Assembly: GCA_036273735.1 (NCBI GenBank)
Contig: DASUHA010000136.1
Location: 1 to 64,000, forward strand
DNA: 64,000 nucleotides
Direction: 5' to 3'
Origin: 13-2-20CM-66-19 sp036273735
Lineage (GTDB): Bacteria > Pseudomonadota > Gammaproteobacteria > Steroidobacterales > Steroidobacteraceae
Part shown: piece after piece, positions 1 through 8,013 of the stretch
How the letters are laid out: the number at the start of each line of letters is the position of its first letter
Position numbering within the stretch: position 1 is the stretch's first letter
Notes under the pieces: model-generated
The model's database searches: none
What the model saw: the letters and a program-made list of their open reading frames with translations, nothing else
Told to the model about the DNA's origin: nothing
Program-made: the position numbers and the translations under genes

Positions 1-405
1 GTCTGCTCCTCGGCAACGCCGAGCACGGCTGCCTCATTGCGAATTCGCTTCGCGGCGAACGGACGTTCGCGATGGAGGTCCTGGGCAGCAAGAGCGAGAG
101 CGAGTCCGCCACTCGGCCGGCGGCGGAAGCCATCGGACACCGCGCCGCTTCAAGAGAGCTGCAAACGGCGGTGCGGCAGCTGCGGTGAATGGGAACGGGC
201 CGCATCCGCATTTATACGGATCGATTCAAAACCGGCTCTCCATTACGTTATCGGGCAGTAGAGACGGGGGGCTTAAGGCACGGGGCACAGTCCGTGTTCC
301 GAAGAGCAAGATCGAGGCAGGCAAGCCCGAGGCAATCAAGACCGGGGGGATATCCTGCGGTATTGGGGCGGCGCTCGTAAGGGGCGCCGCCCATTCTTCC
401 CTTCC
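1..405. other. Intergenic, no convincing gene
   Basis: No open frame here has a recognisable product. The few short frames lack good ribosome sites and are rich in Arg, as expected of chance frames in GC-rich DNA. The only structure I see is the hairpin listed at 366-392. A gene lying mainly to the left of the window could still have control DNA here. Confidence 0.5.
366..392. terminator. Candidate terminator hairpin after the amidohydrolase
   Basis: A perfect 9-bp stem (GGGCGGCGC at 366-374, GCGCCGCCC at 384-392) encloses a 9-nt loop, 14 nt beyond the stop of the minus-strand amidohydrolase. There is no U-tract on the minus strand. The plus side is followed by a short pyrimidine-rich stretch. 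It could act in either direction; intrinsic termination is plausible but not certain. Confidence 0.4.
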
Positions 406-1668
406 TCAAAGCAGGTTCTTGTGGAATCGGCCGGCCTTCATGATGGCTGCGAGGGATTGCCCCTGATGCTGCAGCAGCTGCAGATCGGCCACCGGATCGC
501 CGTCCACGAGAAGCAGATCCGCGATGGCGCCGGGCTCGATGACCCCGAGGCGACCCGGCATGCGCACGATCTCGGCGCCGATGAGCGTCGCGGAACGGAT
601 GGCCTCGAGCGGACTCACCACCTCTGCGCGCAGCAGAAATTCCCGTGACTGCTCTTCCTGAAGCTGCCCGAGAAGGTCGCTGCCGAATCCGACCTTGATG
701 CCTGCCTTGCGGCAGATCTCCAGGGACTCGAATCCTCCCCTGAGCACCAGGTCGTTCTTCTCGAGCTTCTCCGCGCTCATGCCGAACTGCGCAGCACGCT
801 CCTTCATCGTGACGTACGCGACGAGATTGGCGACGAGGTATCCGTGCTTGCTGGCGAGGAGCTCCGCCGTGCGCGTATCGATGAGATTGCCGTGCTCGAT
901 CGTACGCACCCCCTGCCCCACTGCCCGTGTGATCGCTTCCGGTGTGTACGCGTGCGCCAGCACGTAGCGCTTGAATGCCTGGGCTTCTTCGACGGCCACG
1001 GCAATTTCGGGGATGGAAAATTGCCGTGAATCCAGGGGATCGTAGGGCGAAGCCACGCCCCCCGAGACCATGATCTTGATGGCATCCGCTCCCTGGCGAA
1101 GCTCCTCGCGAACTGCGGCGCGGACTCCATCGACGCCGTCAGCGATCGCCATGGTGAAGCGCATCCCGTCACAGCAGCGGCATGTCCCTCCCGTATCGGT
1201 GCGCCGGCGCATGTCGGAGTGCCCGCCCGTCGGACCGATGGCGCGTCCGGAGATGAACAGGCGTGGCCCGGGCAGGTATCCCTTCTCGACCGCCTCCTTG
1301 ATTCCCCAGTCGGCACCGCCGGTATCGCGCACGGTCGTGAAACCGCGATTCAGCATGCCTAACATCAGCGGCGCGGCGCGCGCGGCGAGGAGCGATACCG
1401 GAATGTGCTCCAACATCGAGACGTTGACTTCGCTCAGATAGACGTGGACGTGGGAGTCGATCAGCCCGGGCATCAGGGTGCGCCCGCCACAATCGATGAC
1501 GTGTGCGGACCTGGCAGTGATGGTCCGATCGGAAACTTCCTTGAACCCACCGTCCTCGACCAGAACCTCATAACCCTCGCGGGCTTCCTCGAAGCGCGGG
1601 TCGAGCAGCCGGGCGTTTCGAAACAGATAGCTTCGGGGCTGGTTCGTGTTCAAGAGAGACAGCTGCAC
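406..1668 (-). CDS. Metal-dependent amidohydrolase, imidazolonepropionase/dipeptidase-like
   Basis: This is an amidohydrolase-superfamily TIM-barrel enzyme, probably cutting a cyclic amide or peptide-like bond; the substrate cannot be told from sequence. Visible landmarks are the HxH metal motif (LIDSHVHV), a candidate carboxylated lysine in DAIKIMVSGG, metal histidines in LAHAYTP and IEHGNLID, and the catalytic Asp in GFGSDLLG. The frame is open further upstream to 1836, but that extension is Arg/Pro-rich and unlike the family. I chose GTG at 1668 because GGGAG lies just ahead and it gives 420 residues, normal for the family. No signal peptide is seen, unlike the paralogue at 10560-11891. 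Family is sure; substrate unknown. Confidence 0.85.
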   Translation of the reverse strand: MQLSLLNTNQPRSYLFRNARLLDPRFEEAREGYEVLVEDGGFKEVSDRTITARSAHVIDCGGRTLMPGLIDSHVHVYLSEVNVSMLEHIPVSLLAARAAPLMLGMLNRGFTTVRDTGGADWGIKEAVEKGYLPGPRLFISGRAIGPTGGHSDMRRRTDTGGTCRCCDGMRFTMAIADGVDGVRAAVREELRQGADAIKIMVSGGVASPYDPLDSRQFSIPEIAVAVEEAQAFKRYVLAHAYTPEAITRAVGQGVRTIEHGNLIDTRTAELLASKHGYLVANLVAYVTMKERAAQFGMSAEKLEKNDLVLRGGFESLEICRKAGIKVGFGSDLLGQLQEEQSREFLLRAEVVSPLEAIRSATLIGAEIVRMPGRLGVIEPGAIADLLLVDGDPVADLQLLQHQGQSLAAIMKAGRFHKNLL

Positions 1669-1820
1669 GGCGGATCGCTCCCACAGACCATCGGGATTCG
1701 GGTCGAAATCACGAGCCAGAGTAGCACGGGCGCCCTGGCCAGGCAGCTGCGGCGCTACAGAAGGCGGCGGCCTGTTATGCTGGCGACAGGAAGGGCTGCG
1801 AGCAGACTCCGGAGCCAGCC

Positions 1821-2054
1821 ATGACCGAGCGATCACCGTTGCCGCGCGCGCGTGCGATCAGCGTCGAGGACAGCGCGGAGATGGATATCGCGGCCATTGC
1901 GAGCATCTACGGACACTGGGTGCGAGACGGGCTCGCCAGCTTCGAGCTCGACCCGCCCGCCGGGGATGAGATGCGCAGGCGCCGGGCTTCGAGCGTGCGG
2001 GATTGTTACCCGCGCGCACTCGGCGACGGTAACCGCTCCCCACCTGCGACTTAG
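1821..2054 (+). pseudogene. Truncated GNAT acetyltransferase remnant (phosphinothricin acetyltransferase-like)
   Basis: The first ~55 residues match the start of Pat/Bar-like GNAT N-acetyltransferases: MDIAAIASIYGHWV, then GLASFELDPP and EMRRRR. Soon after, the match stops and an unrelated tail (RDCYPRALGDG...) runs to a stop at 2054. The acetyl-CoA-binding core, about 110 further residues in intact relatives, is missing and does not reappear in other frames before the OsmC gene at 2070. A deletion that removed most of the gene is the simplest reading. It is probably non-functional. Confidence 0.7.
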
Positions 2055-2069
2055 TTGAGACAGGTACCC

Positions 2070-2501
2070 ATGACCCAATCCCTCGCGAAGACCATCGCTC
2101 ACGCGCCGATCGACGTCCAATGGATCGGCGGCTCCAGCTTCGAGGCGGGCCGCCCCAACGGACCCAAGGTGCGCATCGATGGGGATGCGCAGACTGCGCC
2201 AAGTCCCTTCGATGTACTCCTGGGGGCCATTGCCACGTGCGCCTCGGTGGACGTCGTGACTATTCTGGAAAAGCAACGCACACCCGTGCAGGCACTCGGC
2301 GTGCGCGTCGAGGCGACCCGAGTGGAGCCTGTCCCGCGCCGCCTCGCCTCGGCCATTTTGCACTTCAGCATCGCGGCACCGGGAACGACGGTCGAGAAGG
2401 CGACGCGTGCCATCGAGCTGTCCGTCACCAAGTATTGCAGCGTCCGCTCTTCTCTCATCGCGGATGCACAGGTGAGCTGGACGGTGGAGCTCAGAGACTA
2501 G
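2070..2501 (+). CDS. OsmC-family peroxiredoxin-like protein
   Basis: OsmC/Ohr-type proteins reduce organic hydroperoxides with two cysteines. Here the pattern is clear: SPFDVLLGAIATCASVDV carries the first Cys on the long helix and VTKYCSVRSS the second, about 80 residues later. The protein is 143 residues, the normal length. ATG at 2070 was preferred to an in-frame TTG at 2055. The gene follows the acetyltransferase remnant by 15 nt and converges with the VOC gene, sharing 4 nt at the stops. It is closer to the YhfA/OsmC branch than to Ohr, so the exact substrate is open. Confidence 0.88.
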   Translation: MTQSLAKTIAHAPIDVQWIGGSSFEAGRPNGPKVRIDGDAQTAPSPFDVLLGAIATCASVDVVTILEKQRTPVQALGVRVEATRVEPVPRRLASAILHFSIAAPGTTVEKATRAIELSVTKYCSVRSSLIADAQVSWTVELRD

Positions 2502-2926
2502 CCCGAGTCGGACTCCCCGTCCGGGCTCGCAATCACGACGACATAGCCGTCAGGATCACGGAGCCAGACCTCCCTGTGCCGTGGCGCCGGATTGACGTGA
2601 GGCTCTTCGATGATCTCGGCACGCAGGCCGCGGGCGCGCTTCACGGCCGCATCGAATTCGGTCACCTCGAACCAGAGCAGAACGCCATGTCCGGGCGGCG
2701 CCGTATTGGCGTTGACGAGGTTGGGATGGTCTTCTTCATCCCACGCATGCAACTGCAGGACCAGTCGGCCTGAGCAGGAGATGCGGTCATACACGTCGCG
2801 ATGACTGTGATCCGGGAGGGAGTCGGCGCCGAGCAACTCGGTGTACCAACGGCTGCTGGCCCTGACATCGCGCACGGCGATGAGGGGTTGAGCCTCGACG
2901 ATGGTTCTTTGCAGGGAAGCGCTCAC
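2498..2926 (-). CDS. VOC-family (glyoxalase/bleomycin resistance-like) protein
   Basis: A single vicinal-oxygen-chelate domain of 142 residues. Features include the opening strand IVEAQPLIAVRDV followed by SSRWYTELLG, a middle HGVLLWFEV strand, and the closing EVWLRDPDGYVVVIAS, which holds the usual metal Glu region. VOC proteins may be isomerases, dioxygenases or drug-binding proteins, and nothing here decides which. GTG at 2926 overlaps the TGA of the upstream alaX-like gene (GTGA), so translation is probably coupled. An open frame continues upstream to 3034 but lies wholly inside the neighbour. Confidence 0.82.
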   Translation of the reverse strand: MSASLQRTIVEAQPLIAVRDVRASSRWYTELLGADSLPDHSHRDVYDRISCSGRLVLQLHAWDEEDHPNLVNANTAPPGHGVLLWFEVTEFDAAVKRARGLRAEIIEEPHVNPAPRHREVWLRDPDGYVVVIASPDGESDSG

Positions 2927-3636
2927 GAGGCGAGCACGATCTCCACGCGCTTGTTGTGCTTGCCTTCGTTGCGGATGCGTGTCACGCGAATACCGCCGAT
3001 CTCCGCGATGTTGCGCACGTGGGTGCCGCCGCACGGCTGCAGATCGATGCCTGCAATCCTGAGAAGCCGCACACGGCCGATGCCCCGCGGAGGCTGCACG
3101 CTCATGGTCTTCACGAGCTCCGGCTGCGTATCGAGCTCCTCATCGGTGATCCACACGGTCTCGGTGGCAACGCCGGACGCAATCAGCGCGTTGGTCTCCC
3201 GCGTGATGCGGTCCGCGTCGAGCAGACCGATGTCGATGTCGAAGTCCAGGCGAGCCTTGTCCGGCGCAATGTTGCCGCCGGAGACCGGAGCGACGACGAC
3301 GCAGGAGAGGAGATGTAGCGCCGTGTGCAGGCGCATGAGCGAATAGCGCCGCTCCCAGTCGAGCTGCAGCGAGACCGTCTCGCCAGGTTCCGGACGCGGG
3401 AGGCCGGGAGCCGGAATGTGCACAACGGCGCCCGGGCGCTCGCCCTTGCGGGTATCGGCGATCGTGATCCGCTCGCCGCTCTCCCGGATGAGCACGCCGC
3501 TGTCACCGGGCTGACCCCCGCCGAGCGGATAGAAGATCGTGCGATCGAGCTCGATGCCCCGCTCGTGCACCTCGAGGACGCGCGCCGTGGCGCCCCTGAG
3601 ATAGGCATCATCCCGGAACAGAAGCTCGGTATTCAA
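2923..3636 (-). CDS. Alanyl-tRNA editing protein (AlaX type)
   Basis: A free-standing relative of the AlaRS editing domain that hydrolyses mischarged Ser- or Gly-tRNA(Ala) in the cytoplasm. The N-terminal part carries the conserved glycine-rich PLGGGQPGDSG. The zinc-site motifs are both present: HxxxH at residues 104-108 (HTALH) and CxxxH at 202-206 (CGGTH). At 237 residues it fits AlaX-II, which keeps the glycine-rich region but lacks the C-Ala domain. It is the first gene of a two-gene unit with the VOC protein (GTGA overlap). Family assignment is strong. Confidence 0.92.
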   Translation of the reverse strand: MNTELLFRDDAYLRGATARVLEVHERGIELDRTIFYPLGGGQPGDSGVLIRESGERITIADTRKGERPGAVVHIPAPGLPRPEPGETVSLQLDWERRYSLMRLHTALHLLSCVVVAPVSGGNIAPDKARLDFDIDIGLLDADRITRETNALIASGVATETVWITDEELDTQPELVKTMSVQPPRGIGRVRLLRIAGIDLQPCGGTHVRNIAEIGGIRVTRIRNEGKHNKRVEIVLAS

Positions 3637-3819
3637 AGGAGGTGCTCCTGGGTTCGGCTCACTTTGGGATTCCGATCGACGGATTGTTCCATGCGGCGCT
3701 GCTGCTTGGGGCAGAATTGCTGGGGATCACCCGGACCGCTTTCAGGGACCTCGGGCTGCAACAACAAAATCAATGCGTTGAGCCCAGGCGTCCCTGAGAC
3801 ATTGCAATCGGGCGCGTAA

Positions 3820-4455
3820 GTGGCAATTCAGGTCCTCAGATACAAAGGCTATCGCGCCATGCCGTGGCGCAACGGCAGGGGCACGACACTCGAGGTCGCC
3901 CGCGAGCCGGCTACGGGTGAGGAATTCGCCTGGCGCCTGAGTCTCGCCGACATCGCGCAGGACGGTGACTTCTCGGCCTATCCGGGCTACAGCCGGGCCC
4001 TCGCTCTGGTCGCCGGGAAGAGTCTGCAGCTTCGGTTCCGGGGACACGGCCAATGCTTCCTCGACCCTACGCGGCGGGGCACCCGCTTCGAAGGAGACTG
4101 GGAGACGCACTGTGCAATCCCGAAGGGCCGCTGCACGGATCTGAGCCTGATCGTCCGCAGAAGCTCGACCGCGCCGGGCGCAAGTGCGGTCCATGCACCC
4201 AGGGTCCTGCGTCTCGCGGCGACCCGGCCGTTGTTGGCGTCGAGGGATCTTTACAGGGCCCTGTTTGTCCTGGACGGATCGGTCGCGATTGACGAGTCCA
4301 TCCAAGGCCGCTCCCGCCACGCCCACACCCGGGATACCATTCTCCTCCTTCCCGGGCCCCGGCGAGCTCTAACACTCCGCAGCCTCGGACGGTCTCCGGC
4401 CCAGCTCATCTTCCTGCGCTGGCGGCCGGCCAAGCCCGACACACTCGAGCTGTAA
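3820..4455 (+). CDS. HutD/Ves-family cupin-like protein
   Basis: HutD/Ves proteins are small double-stranded beta-helix proteins. HutD is linked to histidine utilisation regulation in Pseudomonas. Diagnostic features are MPWRNGRGTTLEVA near residue 14, FAWRLSLADIAQDGDFSAYPGYSR, and a later FEGDW. Length (211 residues) is about that of the family. Translation seems to begin at GTG 3820, with no strong Shine-Dalgarno sequence. No hut genes are nearby, so its role here is not tied to histidine by context. Confidence 0.85.
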   Translation: MAIQVLRYKGYRAMPWRNGRGTTLEVAREPATGEEFAWRLSLADIAQDGDFSAYPGYSRALALVAGKSLQLRFRGHGQCFLDPTRRGTRFEGDWETHCAIPKGRCTDLSLIVRRSSTAPGASAVHAPRVLRLAATRPLLASRDLYRALFVLDGSVAIDESIQGRSRHAHTRDTILLLPGPRRALTLRSLGRSPAQLIFLRWRPAKPDTLEL

Positions 4456-4863
4456 GCGACACCACCGCCGCCCCTCCCTCCGGCGGTCGCCTCATGCGCC
4501 CGGTCACGAACGCGCCCATTTTTCCGGCCGGTCCGCCGGCGGGTGATGAGTATCCTGAGGCAGAGTCCTGGCTCAAGGCCGGCGCTCTTGACTCGAGCGC
4601 GCATCGGCATGGTAGATCTCGATGCGGTGACACCTCGACGACTGGAGCTCAACATTACGGCGGCATCACACCAACAGCGGCGTAGATGTCACCGACCTCC
4701 CGCGCGTTCCCGGACGCGAACTATTTAACTTGGAAGAATAAATCGCAGAACCGAGACATCTACCCAAGGGAACTGACGCGCACACCTTCATACGCGCCAC
4801 CCAACAGCACCGATCGTCTGCCCAAGGTCAATTCGAGTCCCTTGCCAAGAAGAGGTTCGTCCC
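4456..4863. other. Intergenic region upstream of the di-heme cytochrome
   Basis: About 400 nt without a credible gene. Just after the HutD stop is a 7-bp hairpin, ACCGCCG (4464-4470) with CGGCGGT (4481-4487), without a U-run; it may terminate hutD. An A/T-rich patch around 4722-4745 is the likeliest promoter area for the cytochrome gene, whose AAGAAGAGG ribosome site sits close to its ATG at 4864. Confidence 0.4.
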
Positions 4864-6321
4864 ATGCCAGCCAAATCGTTCCCGCGAGGCATCCGGCCCC
4901 GCAAGGCTCTGACCGTCATGGCGGTGAGTACACTGGCGCTTGCAGCCGGTTGGTCTGCGCATCTGCGTGCGCAGGCTGCTGACGATTCGCACGACAGTGG
5001 CATAGCGCAGACATTCAACGCGCGAGTCCGCAACAATGTGATGGACGCCTTCAAGCATGGCCGCCGGACATTCCGCTTCGACACCTTCGGCGATGAGGCC
5101 TTCTGGGGCGGAAAGCTGCAGCTGCACCGCGCGATCGAAGGCGAGAAATTCGGCGGCGTGGGTCCCGGAATCAGCCCGGCCACCGCGCTGCGCCTCGGGC
5201 TCAAAGTGGATGTGGATGCGCTGCCGGGATCGGTGGTCGCGGGGCTGCGAGCCGGACAGGTCAATCTCAACGATCCGGCGACGACACTCCTTCTCCTCAA
5301 GCTCAATGCCGTAGTGGGCGTAAGGGGGTTCTTCACCGGCGGCCAGCTGACGTCGTTGGGACTTACCTGCGCGCTGTGCCACTCCACAGTGGATAACTCC
5401 CTGGCGTTCGGCGTCGGTCATCGCCTCGATGGGTGGGCCAATCGGGACCTCAACGTGGGGCGGATCATCGGAGCCGCACCCGATCTGAGCGCGGTCACTA
5501 CACTGTTGAATGTGGATCGCCCGACTCTGGAGACGGTATTGAGCAGCTGGGGCCCGGGCAAATTCGACGCCGAGATCTTCCTCGATGGCAAAGCCTTCAA
5601 TGATCATCAGGTGACCGATGGTGTTCTGACCGGCACGCATGTCTCCGGTGCAGTCCTCATTCCCGACGCATACGATCTCGCCGGCTTCAACCAACACACC
5701 TGGACCGGAGCCTGGGGTACGGTCACGTACTGGAACGCGTTCGTGGCCGTGCTCGAGATGCACGGCAAGGGTCGGTTCCACGATCCGAGATTCAACGACT
5801 CGTCCAGGTTCCCCATCGCCGCCGCGAATGGATTTGCCGATATCAACAAGGATCTATCGCCCGATGACGACCAGGTCACGAGCAAACTTCCCGATCTGCA
5901 GTTCTACCAGCTGGCGCTTCCTGCGCCCAAGCCGGTGGCCGGCCGCGACTTCGACGCGGCCGCGGCCAAGCGTGGCGATGACCTCTTCAGCGGCAAGGCG
6001 CAATGCAACTCATGTCATGTCGACCCGCTGTGGACCGAGCCGGGCTGGAACCTGCACACGCCGCAGGAGATCGGCATCGACGGCTTCGAGGCCAATCGGG
6101 CGCCCGACGGGCAGTACAAGACCATGAACCTGAACGGCATTTTCGTGCGCGAAGAGGGCTTGTTCATGCAGCCGGCCAACAAGGGCCGCTACTATCACGA
6201 TGGCCGCTTCGCGACGCTGATGGATGTAGTGAATCACTACAACACGCTGCTCCATCTTGGACTCACCGCCCAGGAGAAGCATGACCTGATCGAGTATCTG
6301 AAGTCGCTGCCGGAGACGTGA
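4864..6321 (+). CDS. Exported di-heme cytochrome c (peroxidase/MauG-like C-terminal half)
   Basis: A 485-residue protein with a Sec signal (TVMAVSTLALAAGWSAHLRAQA) and two heme c motifs, CALCH at residues 169-173 and CNSCH at 381-385. The last ~120 residues resemble the second domain of bacterial cytochrome c peroxidases: RGDDLFSGKAQCNSCH, then YYHDGRFATLMDVVNHYN and a terminal LIEYLKSLPET helix. The N-terminal heme domain is longer and less typical. It should work in the periplasm in electron transfer or as an oxidoreductase; peroxidase activity is inference. The gene stands alone and converges with the lipoprotein gene. Confidence 0.82.
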   Translation: MPAKSFPRGIRPRKALTVMAVSTLALAAGWSAHLRAQAADDSHDSGIAQTFNARVRNNVMDAFKHGRRTFRFDTFGDEAFWGGKLQLHRAIEGEKFGGVGPGISPATALRLGLKVDVDALPGSVVAGLRAGQVNLNDPATTLLLLKLNAVVGVRGFFTGGQLTSLGLTCALCHSTVDNSLAFGVGHRLDGWANRDLNVGRIIGAAPDLSAVTTLLNVDRPTLETVLSSWGPGKFDAEIFLDGKAFNDHQVTDGVLTGTHVSGAVLIPDAYDLAGFNQHTWTGAWGTVTYWNAFVAVLEMHGKGRFHDPRFNDSSRFPIAAANGFADINKDLSPDDDQVTSKLPDLQFYQLALPAPKPVAGRDFDAAAAKRGDDLFSGKAQCNSCHVDPLWTEPGWNLHTPQEIGIDGFEANRAPDGQYKTMNLNGIFVREEGLFMQPANKGRYYHDGRFATLMDVVNHYNTLLHLGLTAQEKHDLIEYLKSLPET

Positions 6322-6391
6322 GGTCATTCTGCGGCGCGAGGTATGGGCTCGAAAAGCGTAGCGCCGGTCGCCGGGATCTCCCCCAGGCTCG

Positions 6392-7999
6392 TCACGGCGG
6401 ACGGCGGATCCTCTCCCAGCCCGGAACCTCGCGCCGCAGGAGGCGCTGTAGATTCGCGCTCACGTTCCGCCGAAAAACGGGCGCCTGGGTGACGGCCTTC
6501 GCCTGCACTCGGGCCGATCTGAGGGTCAAAGCAGCAGCGCTCGCCTGCGGCGGCAGCGTGTACACGTCCGTGGGGTTCGCCGTACCATGGTTGTTGGTCT
6601 GCGCGTAGAAGGGCACGAAGGCGCCGCCGCTGCCGACCAATGCCTGATAGTCGCCCAGGAACAGACCCGACGAATCCGGTGCGAGCTCCAGATCGAAAGG
6701 CTGCGCGATGCGGCTCTCGCGCCACTGCGTTCCGTTCGTCGATTGGGCAAGCCAGTAGCTCGTCAGCAGCGTCTTCGCATCGGCAGTGTCGTCGCGAAAG
6801 TCATAGTAACTGACGCCGATCGTGCCGTCCGGCTGTATCTGCACGCTGGGTGTGAAAGCCTGGGTGGTGGGATCGCCATTCAGCTGCGCGGGAGCCGACC
6901 ATGTAAGGCCGCCGTCCGTGGAGCCGGCGATGGCGATGCCGTCGCGTTGCCCGTTGCTGAATCGCGCGTCCTGCCAGACAGCAAACAATTCGCCACCGGG
7001 CCCGAGGGCAATCTGACCCAGTCCGGCACCGTCGCGCACCGGCTGCCTGGTTTTGGGGTCGGTGGTTCCGATCCCAAGGTTCGCCGCGATGAGGATCGGG
7101 CCGGACCAAGTTGCGCCATGGTCGCTCGATCGGACCACCCCGAGGGACGAGCTCATCGCCCCGTCGGCAGCGGTATCGATCTGCGTGAAAAAATCGATGA
7201 CCGTGCCATCCGGCAGGACCACGATTTCGTTGCCGATGGTCTGCGAAGTGCTGCCCGGATCGTAGATCGCACGCGCCGGCTCCCAGCTTTGTCCACCGTC
7301 GATGGTACGGGCAAAGTAGCTCGGTCCGGAAGACTGTGACACGAGCCGATCCCAGACCGCGTAGACGAAACTCGCATCGTGCGGATCCGCGGCCATTGAG
7401 CACTTGTCGTCGAATGCCGTGCTGCCGTCGACGATCAACGGCACTGCCGCACTCCACGTCATCCCGCCGTCAGCCGAGCGCACCACGAGAATGCCGCTCT
7501 TCGAGTTGGGCTGGAGTGCACCACCGGTGAACGACAGTGACAGCGCGTAAACCACGCCGTTCGGCGAGAACGTCAGCCAGGGGTCCGAAGCGCGGGCGAA
7601 GGCGATGTCGCCTGCGCATTGCGATACCGGCAGCGTTTGTCGCGTCCACGTATTGCCGCCGTCAAAGGAGGTCGCAACCATGAGGCCCTGAGCGCCCCCA
7701 CTCGCCCATCGGTCCTGCTGCCAGATACCGATCAGGTTGGCGGGGTTGGTGGGGTTGGTGGCTGCGTACGACTCGACCTCCGCATTGAGATAAACCGTAT
7801 CGCCCGGCGCCGCGCCGCCACAACCGGCGGTGAACGGCGTCGACGCCGACACCCGCACCAGTGGAGGTCCCGGTGCCGGCAGCTGCGTCGGCGGCGGTTG
7901 TGTCGTGGCCGGCGAGCTACTTCCGCCGGAGCCACCGCAGGCGCTCAACGCCGTCGATGCCAGCAACAGCATTGCCACCTGCGATCGTAGGCCACTCAT
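6392..7999 (-). CDS. Asp-box (BNR/sialidase-like) repeat lipoprotein
   Basis: A 535-residue protein with a lipoprotein signal: MLLLASTALSAC, lipobox Cys at residue 21, then a Gly/Ser/Pro-rich linker. At least five Asp-box turns follow (SFDGGNTW near residue 111, SADGGMTW, TIDGGQSW, SSDHGATW, STDGGLTW), which mark a six-bladed beta-propeller of the sialidase superfamily. Asp-boxes are structural, so sialidase activity is not implied. The start at 7999 was set by the signal peptide; upstream frame is implausible. It lies 14 nt after the penicillin acylase gene and is surely co-transcribed. A short TNPTNPAN repeat is coded by a small G/T-rich tandem repeat near 7737-7760. Confidence 0.85.
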   Translation of the reverse strand: MSGLRSQVAMLLLASTALSACGGSGGSSSPATTQPPPTQLPAPGPPLVRVSASTPFTAGCGGAAPGDTVYLNAEVESYAATNPTNPANLIGIWQQDRWASGGAQGLMVATSFDGGNTWTRQTLPVSQCAGDIAFARASDPWLTFSPNGVVYALSLSFTGGALQPNSKSGILVVRSADGGMTWSAAVPLIVDGSTAFDDKCSMAADPHDASFVYAVWDRLVSQSSGPSYFARTIDGGQSWEPARAIYDPGSTSQTIGNEIVVLPDGTVIDFFTQIDTAADGAMSSSLGVVRSSDHGATWSGPILIAANLGIGTTDPKTRQPVRDGAGLGQIALGPGGELFAVWQDARFSNGQRDGIAIAGSTDGGLTWSAPAQLNGDPTTQAFTPSVQIQPDGTIGVSYYDFRDDTADAKTLLTSYWLAQSTNGTQWRESRIAQPFDLELAPDSSGLFLGDYQALVGSGGAFVPFYAQTNNHGTANPTDVYTLPPQASAAALTLRSARVQAKAVTQAPVFRRNVSANLQRLLRREVPGWERIRRPP

Positions 8000-8013
8000 G
8001 GAGCGTCCCGGTG

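Noticed and set aside
7737..7760. Short G/T-rich tandem repeat taken for a CRISPR or satellite
   Set aside because: It is only a few units, lies inside the lipoprotein gene and codes for TNPTNP.
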